64,000 nucleotides of DNA from Wurfbainia villosa (Eukaryota > Streptophyta > Magnoliopsida > Zingiberales > Zingiberaceae), in contig CM045992.1 in the NCBI GenBank assembly GCA_025175895.1, positions 91,926,800 through 91,990,799 of the forward strand. Direction: 5' to 3'. Below are positions 45,852 through 56,977 of the stretch, one piece after another. The translations under genes were made by a program, and so were the position numbers. A model generated the notes under the pieces. It made no database searches, was not told where the DNA came from, and saw only the letters and a program-made list of their open reading frames with translations. The first letter of the stretch is position 1. Each line of letters starts with the position of its first letter.

Positions 45852-46819
45852 TGTTGGATCGATTTGAAACACTAGAGGGGGGGGTGAATAGTGGCCTTCG
45901 GCTACTACTCCAAGGCCCTAGTGGTCCTTGACCACGCACGGAGGGAAAAACACTGAACGAACTCCTCCTCGTTGGAGGTAGGAGTTAATCGATACAAGAA
46001 AGAACAAAACTTGAGGTAGAGGGACACTCCCCCTCTCCTCATTTACGATAAAAGCTCTGAAACAAGTAAATAAACAACTGATATAAAGCTAATACCGACG
46101 TACAAAAAATAAAGAAAATTAAACCTAGACGTCTGAGAAGAAAGACTTCGTTGTCGGAGAGTTGTAGCTTTGCGGAGGCTTTTGGAAGCTTGGAATTGAT
46201 GAAGAAACCCTAGGATTGGCCCTCCTTTTATAGCCTTTGAGCCCCTTTTCGAGAGGAACCCTAGCCAATCACAATTGAGCACCAATCTCCTTGAAATGGG
46301 GTGATAAGCGATCATTGACCATCACGATCGATGGCGACATCGATCGAGTTCGACCTCCGGCGGTCGGTCGATTGACGGCAGTCGAGTCCTCCAAGCTGGC
46401 AGTCGACTGATGCTTGCTGCAAGTCAAAGTTAGCTCAAAGAAAACATTATTTCGACGGCCTTCGACCGTCCGATCTCGACCTAGACCATCGATGGGATGT
46501 CTTTGGTCGGATCTACGCTTAAGACCATCCCCGTAAGGAGGATATGACCTCACTTACGCTCGCACACACGAGCTTACCTCGATACTTACCATGTCGCTTT
46601 TGCTTCCGGCCTTCCACTCGATTCCTTCGGCTCCCTCCGAAGTCACTCGAGTGTCGCCCGACCACCGCAGCTTCCTCTGGGTGTCGCTAGCTTTCAGCTC
46701 TAGCTATAGCAATCTTCTACACACTCGATTTAGCTCGTGAGATAACGACATGAGCTTAACTTTGTATCGTTTGCTATAATCAAAACTCAGGTTCGACTTA
46801 GGTGCCTACTGCACCAACA
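45852..46819 (-). mobile_element. Element G 3' LTR (internally shortened)
   Basis: 968 bp against 1102 bp for the 5' LTR. The start GGGGGGGGTGAATAG jumps directly to TGGCCTTCGGCTACTACTCC, omitting about 110 bp present at 58709-58822. TATA box in element sense TATAAAAGG near 46225-46233. Confidence 0.9.
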
Positions 46820-46833
46820 ATCTCCCTCTTTTT
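46820..46833 (-). promoter_or_regulatory. Element G polypurine tract
   Basis: Element-sense AAAAAGAGGGAGAT next to the 3' LTR. Confidence 0.85.
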
Positions 46834-47817
46834 GATTTATGGCAAACCCACATACAAAGTTAAGTAAATAGCAAGAATGAAGAATAATGTGCATTAGAAA
46901 CAAACAACAAAAAAATAAAGAAGATTAAGTTGGAGTAGTAAGGATTTTCTTCAAGTACTCCCCCTTAAGGAAACCTCCCCCTTGACCGAGGGTGAGTCTT
47001 GAAGAAAGACCTTAATCCTCCCCTTTGAGGGTTGCTTTAAGTAATTAACATTACTTAAAGTTGGCCTTAGTAAAACGTTTAAGTTAAGAGTTCTTCTTAA
47101 CTTGGCCCTTTCTCCCCCTTAAGTAAAACATTAAGGGCAAAATGTTTTAAAAATAAGTAAAATATTGATGGCACAAATAAGTTTAAGTTAAGAATTCTCT
47201 TAACTTGGCCTTTAATAAGTTTTCAAAACTTAAAGTTAACTTTTGGTTTAAATATAAAGTAAGAAAAAAAATTTTGACCCCTTAACTAAGTAAGAGTTAA
47301 GTTATCAAGAAAAATTTTGACCCCTTAACTTTGGCAATTTTGACCCCTTAACTTTGGCCTTTTTCTCCCCCTTTTTCCATATATCGAAAAGAGTGAGGGT
47401 GTGTGTGGAAAACAAAAATAAGTGTTAAATTTAAAGTCCAAGCATGTTCCACATTATTTTGAAAATAATATACTGAAAATAAGTTCATCTATAAAATGTT
47501 CGACTTATATTTGGCTTGATTGATATAAAAGATCAACCAATCCTGGTCAGAGTCGGTTAGTATGTATGATTATACTCTGTGGTTCATGGCGATGCACTAG
47601 CTCTACATCTGGAACCAGGAGTAAGGTCCTAACATCTCTCGCTCATCTACGTGGCTAAGTACACAAACACATTAGTCCTATGTGTTGTGAGATGTATTGG
47701 CTCCTTAAATCTATAGGTGCATGATATCTAAGGTATGTCCTATGCTAGTTCCATAAAAATGAAATTTAAGAAATAGTAGTAAGAAAATATAATTTGCAAG
47801 TTCCTATTGTACTACGC
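46834..47817 (-). other. Element G 3' non-coding region
   Basis: No gene supported. Several purine-rich blocks (element-sense AAGGGGGAG) occur near 46965-47020 and 47115-47125. A repeated CCCCTTAACT(A/T)...GACCCC phrase lies at 47277-47360. The hairpin at 47623-47694 closes the region next to pol. Confidence 0.75.
47623..47694. repeat. CATCTC...TGTGAGATG hairpin, element G 3' copy
   Basis: Left arm CATCTCTCGC (imperfect) and right arm TGTGAGATG at 47686-47694. It lies just after the pol end in element sense, the same place as in C. Confidence 0.65.
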
Positions 47818-49112
47818 ACATGCCCAATTTTCGTCTTAATAAACTAAATTCGGCTTCGGGTAGGGGTTTAGTAAATAGGTCTGCTAAGTTAGACTTCGAT
47901 TCGACGTATTCGAGTTGTATGGCTTCGTTGGCCACATGTTATCGAATGAAATGGTGTTTGACCTCTATATGTTTGGTCCTAGAGTGACATATCGGATTCT
48001 TAGTAAGATTAATTGAACTAATGTTATCTACGTGAAGTTTAGTATTCGTAAAGTCTAACTTAAAGTCGCGGAGAGTGTGCTTCATCCAAAGAAGTTGAGT
48101 GACACACTCACCCATCGCGATGTATTCGGCTTCAGTGGTAGATAAGGCAACACAGTGTTGCTTCATACTGCACCAACTCACTAGACTCGAGCCGAGAAGT
48201 TGACAACAACCACTCGTGCTCTTTCTATCGAGCTTACTACTGACATAGTCCGAATTGGAGTAGCCGGTTAGTTCGAACTCGGTAGATCTAGGATACCAAA
48301 TACCGACATTAAGTGTACCCTTTAAATATCTAAGGATACGCTTGACTAGAGTTAGGTGAGACTCCTTGGCACAGGTTTGAAACCTTGCGTACATACTCAT
48401 TGCAAATAAGATATCAGGTCGGCTTTGCAGTTAAGTAAAGGAGACTCCCTATTATGCTCCTATAGTATTTTAAATCAATTGGGTTTCCAATTACATCTTC
48501 TTCTATATTAACATTAGTTGCCATTGGGGTATTAATCATTTTAGCGTCTTGCATTCCAAAGCGTTTAATTAATTCCCTAGTATATTTGCGTTGATGTAGG
48601 CATATTCCATCTTTAGTTTGTTTAATTTGTAATCCTAAGAAGAAACTTAATTCACTTACTAAATTCATTTCAAATTCTCTTTCCATAAGTGAAATAAACT
48701 CATTTAGTAGGATTGAGTTGGTGGTTCTGAAAATAATATCATCTACGTAGATTTGGGCTATGAATATGTCTTTACCTAAGGTTTTTACGAAAAGGGTTGG
48801 GTCAACTACACCTTGGTTAAAGCCTTTGGACTTAAGATAAATTGAAAGTCTCTCGTACCAAGCTCGCGGAGCTTGTTTAAGTCCATAAAGAGCTTTCTTT
48901 AATCTAAGAACATGATCGGGTTTGTCTAAACTTTCGAAACCGGGGGGTTGACTAACATAAACTTCTTCTTTAATGTATCCATTTAAGAATGCATATTTCA
49001 CATCCATTTGAAACAACTTAAATCCTCGATGTGCTGCATATGCTAATAGCATTCGAATGGACTCTAATCTAGCTACTGGGGCATAGGTCTCGTCGTAATC
49101 TAAACCTTCGAC
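47818..49112 (-). pseudogene. Element G reverse transcriptase (most) and RNase H
   Basis: 49112 down to 48414 encodes RT: DYDETYAPVARLESI, QMDVKYAFLNGYIKEE, QPPGFES, YGLKQAPRAWYERL and the catalytic YVDD (about 48755). A frameshift at 48414, inside LTA(S)RPD, moves into 48400-47939: RFQTCAKESHL, RNase H GYSNSDYVSSKLDRKS and STTEAEYIAMGE. The first acidic position of RNase H, D in C's GYTDSDY, is N here. TAA at 47936 follows HHFIR; the conserved tail (LADLFTKPL) continues to about 47818. Confidence 0.9.
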
Positions 49113-50891
49113 TTAACTAAACCCTTTAGCAACTAGTCTAGCTTTATTTCTAACTACTTCACCTTTATCATCAATTTTATTTCTAAACACCCACCTTGTT
49201 CCAATGATTGTTTTATCGTTAGGTGGTGGTACTAATTCCCATACTTCGTTCCTAGTGAATTGAGCCAACTCTTCTTGCATTGCAATAATCCAATCGGGAT
49301 CAAGAAGAGCTTGGTCAATAGTTTTGGGTTCAATTTTAGAAATCAAAGATATTTGACTAAGGTTTCTGTATGAGGCTCTAGTTCGAACTCCTAGACTTGG
49401 ATCACCTATCACTTGGTCAATAGGATGATTCGTTTGAGTCCTAGTTGGATTTGGGTTTGAGTCTACAACTTGATCCATAAGATGACTCATTTGAGTTCTA
49501 GTTTGGTTTGAGTCATCTTTCACTTGGTCGATAGAGTGACTTGGTTGACTTAGGTTAGGATTAACACTAGACCTGATCTCTGGATCAGAGTTAGGTCTAA
49601 TATGAGTCGGCTCGCTAATTGGGGTTGCCGGGGGCTTTGTAGGTTCGTGTCCTTCATCAAATACTACATTGATAGTCTCCTCGACTCTAAGGGTGTCGTG
49701 GTTATATACTCTATAAGCTCTACTTGTAGTCGAGTATCCTAGAAAGATTCCGGTCGTGGTTTTGGATGTAAATTTCCCTAGGTAATCTTTAGTGTTTAGG
49801 ATATGTACCTTACACCCAAATACCCTAAAGTACTTGATGTTAGGTATTTTATCGTGATAAATCTCGTATGAGGTCTTAAGGTGCCTCTTTACCATAAGGA
49901 TCCTATTCTGGACATAGCATGCCGTACTCACGGCTTCGGCCCAAAACCTATCGGGTAGGTTATACTCATTAAGCATTGTCCTAGCGGCTTCTTGTAGGGT
50001 TCTATTTTTGCGTTCTACTAGGCCATTTTGTTGTGGAGTTCTAGGGCAAGAGAACTCATGGTGGTATCCATTTAGGTTACAGAATTCTGTAAACCTATGG
50101 TTTTTAAATTCACCACCATGACCAGTCCTAAGTCTTTTGATTTTAATGCTTTGTTGATTTTCTATTAACTTAAATAGGTTGATTAATTGATCTAGGGTAT
50201 CACTTTTGTGTTTGATGAACCTAACCCAAGTAAATCTAGAGTAGTCATCAATAATGACTAAACAGAATTTACTTCCGTTAAGTGACTTAGCTCCGTGTGA
50301 ATCAAATAGATCCATGTGTAGGAGCTCAAGCACACTTTTGATTCGTTCTTGATTAGTTAGTTGATGTTGTGTCCTAGATTGTTTACCTTGTTGACAAGCA
50401 TTACATATTTTATTATCCAAGTTGTTGAGGTTAGGCAAACCTCTGACTAAATCACTCTGACTCATCTTGTGGATGAGTCTTGGGTGTGAGTGACCGAGTC
50501 GTCGGTGCCACAACCATGATTCCTCTTGCCGTGTCATAAGACACTTAGTTGAGGAGTTAATTAAGTTGATAGTGTAAATGTTGTTATTTCTAGTCCCTTT
50601 AAGAATTGTTTTAGAGGTTTCGTTTGTATTAATTACGCATTCATTTTCTAGAAATATGACCTTATAGTTATTATCACACAATTGGCTTACACTGAGAAGA
50701 TTATATTGAAAATTTTCTACTAATAAAACATTTTGAATGACAAAATTTGAGTTAAGCTCAATATCACCTGATCCGATGATTTTGAGCTTGCCGTTATTTC
50801 CGAAGGCTACCGATCCTTTTCGTTTGAATCGAAGCTTTGAAAACTTGAGTTGATCCCCGGTCATGTGTCGGGAGCAACCACTGTCCAACAT
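49113..50891 (-). pseudogene. Element G protease, integrase and start of RT
   Basis: Open frame of 592 codons from MLDSGCSRHMTGD (protease DSG). Then LLSVSQLCD, the HHCC zinc site (HRRLGHSHPRL, CNACQQGK), and the integrase core: HMDLFD, then RLRTGHGGEF, then NGLVERKNRTL. C and family members have D where G has the glycine in RT-G-HGGEF, so one of the three catalytic acids is lost. RT begins LLDPDWIIAMQEELAQF and stops at TAA 49113-49115 in ARLVAKGFS*VEG. A TAG lies 5 codons before the first Met. Confidence 0.92.
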
Positions 50892-51477
50892 CCATTGATC
50901 CTACACGCAAGGTAGTTGGATCGGATATTGGATTTATTAAAAATTGGTTGAAAATTATTAACCTAAATCATCTCACCCATGTCTACATGATCAAACATGT
51001 TAATCCTATATGTTCTTGTGAGATGACTTCCAATTTTAGTTGAATTAAATTTAATGACTTAAACACTTGTCAACCTTGCGTTAGATTCGGATTTGACCTT
51101 AGGCTCATCAAGTCACCTTTTCAAGATCATGGCTTCCAGGTCGTGGTGAGGCACAGAGGCCTTCTTTGATCGGAACAATGACCACTTCCTTAGACAAAGC
51201 CATTTTCAAGAAAATAGAGACTTGACTCACCTAAGACCACTTCCTGGTCTAACTAGTCTAGGATACGGCGAGGTAGCTTCAGCTAGTTTTGCTCGGTCAA
51301 GTGCACCGAACTAGATACGCCTTATCTAGCCCGAATACACAAGACTCTGCTTTCATAGCGTACTATCATCTCGCCGTGTCTTGGTACTATGTTATCAAGT
51401 ATTGACGAGTTATAGTCCTATCTAACCATTCTAAAAAAAGAAAAATCAAACTAAATAAAAACCTAAGCATGCAATTT
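50892..51477 (-). other. Gag-pol spacer of element G
   Basis: 586 bp between the gag stop (VCVLT) and the protease, with stops in the pol frame. Nearly the same sequence follows gag in H (55862-56345), so it is a fixed part of the family. It contains the hairpin at 50979-51025. Confidence 0.8.
50979..51025. repeat. CATCTCAC...GTGAGATG hairpin, G gag-pol spacer
   Basis: Arms at 50979-50986 and 51018-51025, with an interior ACATGATCAAACATGT inverted repeat. The homologue in H is at 56284-56339. Confidence 0.78.
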
Positions 51478-52747
51478 CTAAGTTAAAACACAAACAAATT
51501 TCGTACTAGCTCCCCCTAGACCGTTGAATCGATTCGGTCTCTCCACATAGTGGATTTGGTCCTTGGGAACCCAGTACTGGTTTGATCCTAAGTTTGAAAT
51601 CAAGGTGGTCTTAGGGACCCATGCTTGGACACGTTTTTTATGTCGACTTACGATTGACATATATGACTTATTGGTCATTTTTGAGCTAAACCCTAGCCCG
51701 ACCTTGTTGTACACGGCCCTTTGCGATCCAAGTAGGAGGTCAAGTCCTTTGGATCCCAAAGTAAACCTTTCCAACGTATTCCTAAGATCTTCGACTTGAC
51801 TCTTCAAGAGTGAGTTCTCAACTTCGAGTTTTTCAACCTGAGTTGAGTCCTTCTCTTGAACTCGACTAGTCGAAGAGGTTAGGGAGACCTCGTGTTTGAG
51901 GAGTTTAACTTCCTCAACCAGGGTCTCGAGCTTGGACTCGGACTTAGCTAACTTTTTATTTAAAAACTTAATTTCTCTATAAAGTGTAGTAATAAGAGAC
52001 CGACTTACCTTGAGTGTATCTTTTGAACCAGATGCATATCTGTGGCTCGTCTTGAATAGTGCTTCGCAGTCCGACTCGTCTTCGATTTCTGATTCAAGTT
52101 CCAGTTCTGACTCCGTCTCCGATTCCACCGGTTTAGCCATGAGGACTCGATCGTTATCTTCTTCCTCGGAAGCTTCTTCCCAAGTAGCGTTAAGTGCCTT
52201 TTTGTGTTTTGGTGCCTTGCTCTTGAGTTTTGGGCATTCGGACTTAATGTGTCCAAACTTGTTGCATTCATAACATCTTATGTTTGAACTTTTAGGTTTA
52301 CCTTCGTTGGGTCGAGTGACGGCTTATTTTTGGCCCTTGACTATCCTCCGAACTAGGTTGACTTGTTCGGCCTCCATTTCTGAGTTGACCTCCGAATCGG
52401 ACTCATCCTCTTCTTCCTTCGGGGGTGACTTGCTGGCGGTTTTCTTCTTTGAACCTACAAATAGTGCTATACCTTTCTCAGGTTCCGAGTTAGACTGCTC
52501 ATGAAGTTCGAAATCAGAAAAAAGTTAATCTAATCTAAGTTTAGAGAGATTCTTGGAGACCTTGTAGGCATCGACCATGGATGCCCACAAGGTAGTCCTC
52601 GGAAAGGAGTTTAGGACATACCTTATAAGGTCGTGGTTTTCGACCTTTTGCCCGATTGCGTGTAGATTGTTGACTATGTCCTAGACGCGAGCGTGGAGTT
52701 GCATTGCCATTTCATGTTCCTACATTTTTAGATTATATAATTTATTA
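51478..52747 (-). pseudogene. Element G gag, C-terminal part
   Basis: Continues from 58104 across the H insertion (CKRDLL-F/N-KLYNLKM). It has stops in EHEMAMQLHARV*DIVN and LRLD*LFSDFELHEQ and another TAA near 52323. The zinc knuckle CYECNKFGHIKSEC (about 52285-52225) is complete. From there an open frame runs to 51478: LNATWEEASEEED, acidic SETESELELE repeats, a coiled coil (VEKLEVENSLLKSQVEDL) and QRAVYNKVGLGFSSK, ending VCVLT. Confidence 0.88.
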
Positions 52748-52752
52748 AATAG
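52748..52752. repeat. Target-site duplication of H, left copy (AATAG)
   Basis: AATAG before TGTTGGTGCAGG; repeated at 58099-58103 after GATCCAACA. Confidence 0.93.
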
Positions 52753-53851
52753 TGTTGGTGCAGGGGCACCTAAGTCGAACCTGTATTTTGATTATGGCAA
52801 AAGACGCAAAGTCAAGGATATATCATTATCTCACGAGCTGAATCGAGTGTGCAGAAAAGTGCTAAAGCTGAAGCTGAAGGCTAGCGACACTTGGAGGAAG
52901 CCGCGGTGGTCGGGCGACACTCGAGTGACTTCGGAGGGAGCCGAAGGAATCGAGTGGAAGGCCAAAAGCAAAAGCGACGCAGTAAGTATCGAGGTAAGCT
53001 CGTGTGTGTGAGCGTAAGTGAGGTCGTATCCTCCTTACGGGGATGGTCTTAAGCATAGATCCAACCAAAGACATCCCATCGATGGTCTAGTTCGAGATCG
53101 GACAGTCGACGACCGTCGAAATTATATTTTTGTTGAGCTAACTTTGACTTGCAGGAAGCATCAGTCGACTGCCGTCAATCAGTCGACTGTCGGAGTTCAG
53201 CACTCGACTGATGCTGCCATCAGTCGACTGATGATGGCCATCAGTCGACTGATGGTCAATGATCAGCCTCGAGGAGTCAAGGCTTATCACCTCTTTTCAA
53301 GGAGGTTTTGTGCCCATTTGTGATTGGTTGAAGACCCATTCGATGAGGGGCTCAAAGGCTATAAAAGGAGGGATTGTCCTAGGATTTTTCATCAATTAAA
53401 AAGCTTCCAAGTGCTTCCAGTACGCTACTAGTCTCCGACATTCCTACGACGAAGCTCTACAGACACGACGACTAGGGTTTCATCTTTCCATCTATGAGTC
53501 GTCGGTATAATCTAAGTTTAATTCAATTCTGTACTTCTTTTTATTTTGGTTTTATCGTAACGAGAAGAGGGGGAGTGTCCCTCTATCTCGAGTCTCTTTC
53601 GTGGTTTTTGTATCCGATTAACTCCTACCTCCAACGAGGAGGAGTTCATTAGTGATTTGCCCTCCGTGTGTGATCAAGGATCACTAGGGCCTTAGAGTAG
53701 TAGCCGAAGGCTACGAACCAAGTAAAAAATCTACTTGTCTCTTTTCTTTTTTATTTATCTTTCCGCTGCATATAAGTGTTTTGAAACGAATTAAATGCGA
53801 TTTAAAAGTTTTATCGCTATTCACCCCCTCTAGCGATCCGCCGATCCAACA
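52753..53851 (+). mobile_element. Element H 5' LTR
   Basis: 1099 bp. Palindromes CAGTCGACTG at 53160-53245, TATA box TATAAAAGG at 53360-53368, U5 motif TATTCACCCCCTCTAGC, end GATCCAACA. Confidence 0.92.
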
Positions 53852-54329
53852 ATAGAGTAAGGGCGCTCAGATTCGGTGCAACCACCGGTCGAGCATTTTT
53901 CTTTTCGTATTTATCGTTTTAAGATTTCTCCCACACTACTAATCCATGACCAAGTCTTGGTACATAGTTTTTGGTTGTGTTTTTGCAAGTATTAATCGCC
54001 TTCGGAGTACCTCACGATCAAACGAGCATAACTTTTGTTACAAGTGGACTCACGAAACGATCTACCCACCAAATCGAAGCTCTCGCAGAGATCTACACTT
54101 CTTATCGGGTTTACCCCGTAACAAGCTGTTTTTATCCCCAAAAAAATGACGTTTAGTACCCTTTCGGGGACATCGAAGGTTGTGAGTACTTACTTTTTGG
54201 TTAGTTTCTTATCTCTTTGTTTAACTTTCTATTTCTCGTTTGTTTCCTTTTATTTTCCACACCACTAATCCAAGACTCGAGTCTTGGCAAGTTTTTTTTT
54301 GTTTTTTTTGTATGTGCAAGTTTTTCTTT

Positions 54330-55861
54330 ATGACCCACATTGAGGGGTACAACACCACCCGACCTCCGTTCTTTAGTGGAGATGATTTCCGTTACTGGAA
54401 AGGTCGGATGGAGTTTTTTCTAAAAACACAAGTCGAGTCTTGTATAATAATGCAAAACGCCTTTGCTCTAACCACAAATTATCAAGATTAGCCATTTGAT
54501 TTCAACAAGTGGACCAATGCAACCAAGAGGCAAATCGAAGGCGATGCAAGAGCAACCCAAATATTGCAATGCGGTTTGTCTAAGGAAGAGCTCAATCGAT
54601 CGGACCCTTCATCTGCGTAAAAGATTTGTGGACAAAACTCATAGAACTACGAAGGGACTAATGACGCCAAGGTAAGTAAGCGTGACTTACTACTTAATAA
54701 ATTGTATAACCTAAAAATGCAGAATGTGAGACTAACGCAACTACACGCCTGGCCCGTGACATTGTCAACGGATTGCACACCATCGGACATAAGGTCGAAA
54801 ACCGCGACCTCCTAAGGTACGTTCTTAATTCATTTCCTAGGACTACCTTGTGGGCATCCATGGTTGATGCCTACAAGGTCTCTAAGGACCTTTCAAAGCT
54901 TAGGTTAGATGAATTATTTTCCGAGTTTGAACTTCACGAGCAAACTAACATGGTCCGGGCTGAGAGAGGTATTGCTCTACTTGCAGGACAAAGAAGCAAG
55001 CCACCTACTAGGCAAGTAGATGAACTCGAACCCGAAGACGAATCGGAGTCCGAATCGGAAAAGGTGGAAGCAATAGTGAACGTAGTGCGGAAGATCGTTC
55101 GGAGGGAAAGGAGGCTACTAAAGAATCAAAAGAGGGCACAATTCAAATCAAATAAAAAGAAGGCTTTTCATGCAACATGGGACAACGAAGAAGGCGGCGG
55201 CATAGCATGCATGGCAAGACCTGAAGAGTCCGAGTCAGAGTCCGAATCCGAATCCAATTACAACACCGACTCCGAACTCGAGGACTATTTCGAGAAGCAA
55301 CTCAAAGCCGGATCGAAAGATAAAATTAAGGTTAGCCTCTCACTAATTCATATGCTTTATAATACGATTAAATTGCTAACTAGAAAATTAGCTAAATCCG
55401 AGTCTAGGGTCGAGTCCTTGGTTGAGGAGGTTGAAACCCTCAAACAAGAGACACCCCTAAACTCTTCGATTAGTCGAGTTCAAGAGGAGGACTCAACTCA
55501 AGTTGAAAAACTCGAAGAAGAGAACTCTCTCTTGAAAGGGCAAGTCCAAGAGCTCGAAGCTCGGTTGAACAAGTTCTCGACGGGGTCCAAGAATCTTAAC
55601 CGACTTCTTGGAACTCAGAGAGCAGTGTACAATAGAGCCAGACTCGGATATAGCTCAAAGACTACGAATGTATCTTACATGTCTATCGTAAACCGTAGTC
55701 ATCATCGAGTCCAAGCGTGGGTCCCGAAAACTTTATTAAACTCACATATAAGGACCAATAGGTTTTGGATTCCCAAGGATCAAGTTCATTACTTGACCAG
55801 ACCATATCGGTTCAATGATCCAGGGGGAGCTAATACCAAAATAGTATATCCGATAACCTAA
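54330..55861 (+). pseudogene. Element H gag (no zinc knuckle)
   Basis: ATG 54330 opens MTHIEGYNTTRPPFFSGDDF and RYWKGRMEFFLK. TAG at 54489 stops it; 54492-54772 holds frameshifted pieces (LQCGLSKEELN, LWTKLIEL). The long frame to 55861 starts at HTIGHKVENRDLLRYVLNSFP. Between the basic RRERRLLKNQKRAQF and KKKAFHATWDNEE there is no C-X2-C-X4-H-X4-C, which G has at this place, so the knuckle was deleted. Acidic ESESES repeats, a coiled coil (VEKLEEENSLLKGQVQELEARL) and QRAVYNRARLGYSSK follow. Without knuckle and PBS, H looks replication-defective now. Confidence 0.88.
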
Positions 55862-56963
55862 ACCTCTTATTTCTTTTAGAATGGTTAGATAGGACTATAA
55901 CTCGTCAATGCTTGATTACATAGTACCAGGACGCGACGAGATGATAGTACGCTAGGAAAGCGAAGTCTTGTGTATTCGGGCTAGATAAGGCGTATCTAGT
56001 TCGGTGCACTTGACCGAGTGGAACTAGATGAAGCTACCTCGCCGTATCCTAGACTAGTTAGACCAGGAAGTGGTCTTAGGTGAGTCAAGTTACTACTTTC
56101 TCGAAATTGGCTTTGTCTAAGGAAGTGGTCATTTTTCCTATCAAAGAAGGCCCCTGTGCCTCGCCACGACCTGGAAGCCAAGATCTTGAAAAGGTGACTT
56201 GATGAGCTTAGGATCAAATCCGAATCTAACGCAAGGTTGAAAAGTTTCAAATCATTAAAACTTAATCAAGATAAAATTGGAATCATCTCACACAACATAT
56301 AAGGTGACCAATTCTAAGACACTTAGAATGGGTGAGATGAATAAGGAACAATTTCAATTTACATAATCTTTTCAAAAATGTTATCTATTTTTCAAACTAT
56401 CGAGCTTAAATGTGTACTTATACTCGGACAAAATTCTAAATATACAACCTTCTAGGTCAATGTTTAGCGCCCCCTAACTCTTCTGTACCTTATATATTTG
56501 ATTAAGGGGGAGAGCAAACTAACTCTAAGGGTTATATATATTTTCAAAAGTTATTAGCGTATAAGTATTGTGGAACTCAAAGCTAATTTTATAAGTATTT
56601 TGAAAATCAAACTTAGTTTCCAAAAACTTTCATTGTTGGTGCAGAGGGCTATACCTCGAACCAAATTAAATCAAGACACATGCTTGGACTCATGTTAGAT
56701 AATCTTTATGCATGCTACCTTTTCTATTAAAAAACCCCTACTTTTTATAAAAAAAACCCACATTTTTTTTTATTCATGGAAAAAGGGGGAGAAGAGCATA
56801 AGTTAAGGGGGAGAACAAAATTTAAATTTTTAAAAATTAAAACTTTTGTTTTAAAACTCACCGAAGGTTAAAAGGGAGTTCACTACAAATGAGTGTAACG
56901 TTTATCTTAATCATTTTTTGCTTTATATTTTCCCTTAACTTTGCGTAAATTTGCCATAGGATC
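55862..56963 (+). other. Element H spacer and 3' non-coding region
   Basis: 55862-56345 matches G's gag-pol spacer. After the hairpin (56284-56339) the sequence moves to 3'-terminal material with purine tracts (TTAAGGGGGAGAGC at about 56511, AAAAGGGGGAGAAGAG at about 56784) and CATTGTTGGTGCAGAGGGC at 56630, which looks like an LTR-start duplicate. No gene. Confidence 0.78.
56284..56339. repeat. CATCTCAC...GTGAGATG hairpin, element H
   Basis: Arms 56284-56291 and 56332-56339, with an inner TTCTAAG.CACTTAGAA inverted repeat. It sits at the point where homology to G's spacer ends and pol is missing. Confidence 0.78.
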
Positions 56964-56977
56964 AAAAAGGGGGAGAT
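56964..56977 (+). promoter_or_regulatory. Element H polypurine tract
   Basis: AAAAAGGGGGAGAT before TGTTGG at 56978. Confidence 0.9.

Noticed and set aside
52010..52504. Plus-strand ORFs SDSSSISDSSSSSDS and similar
   Set aside because: Antisense of G's acidic Gag segment.
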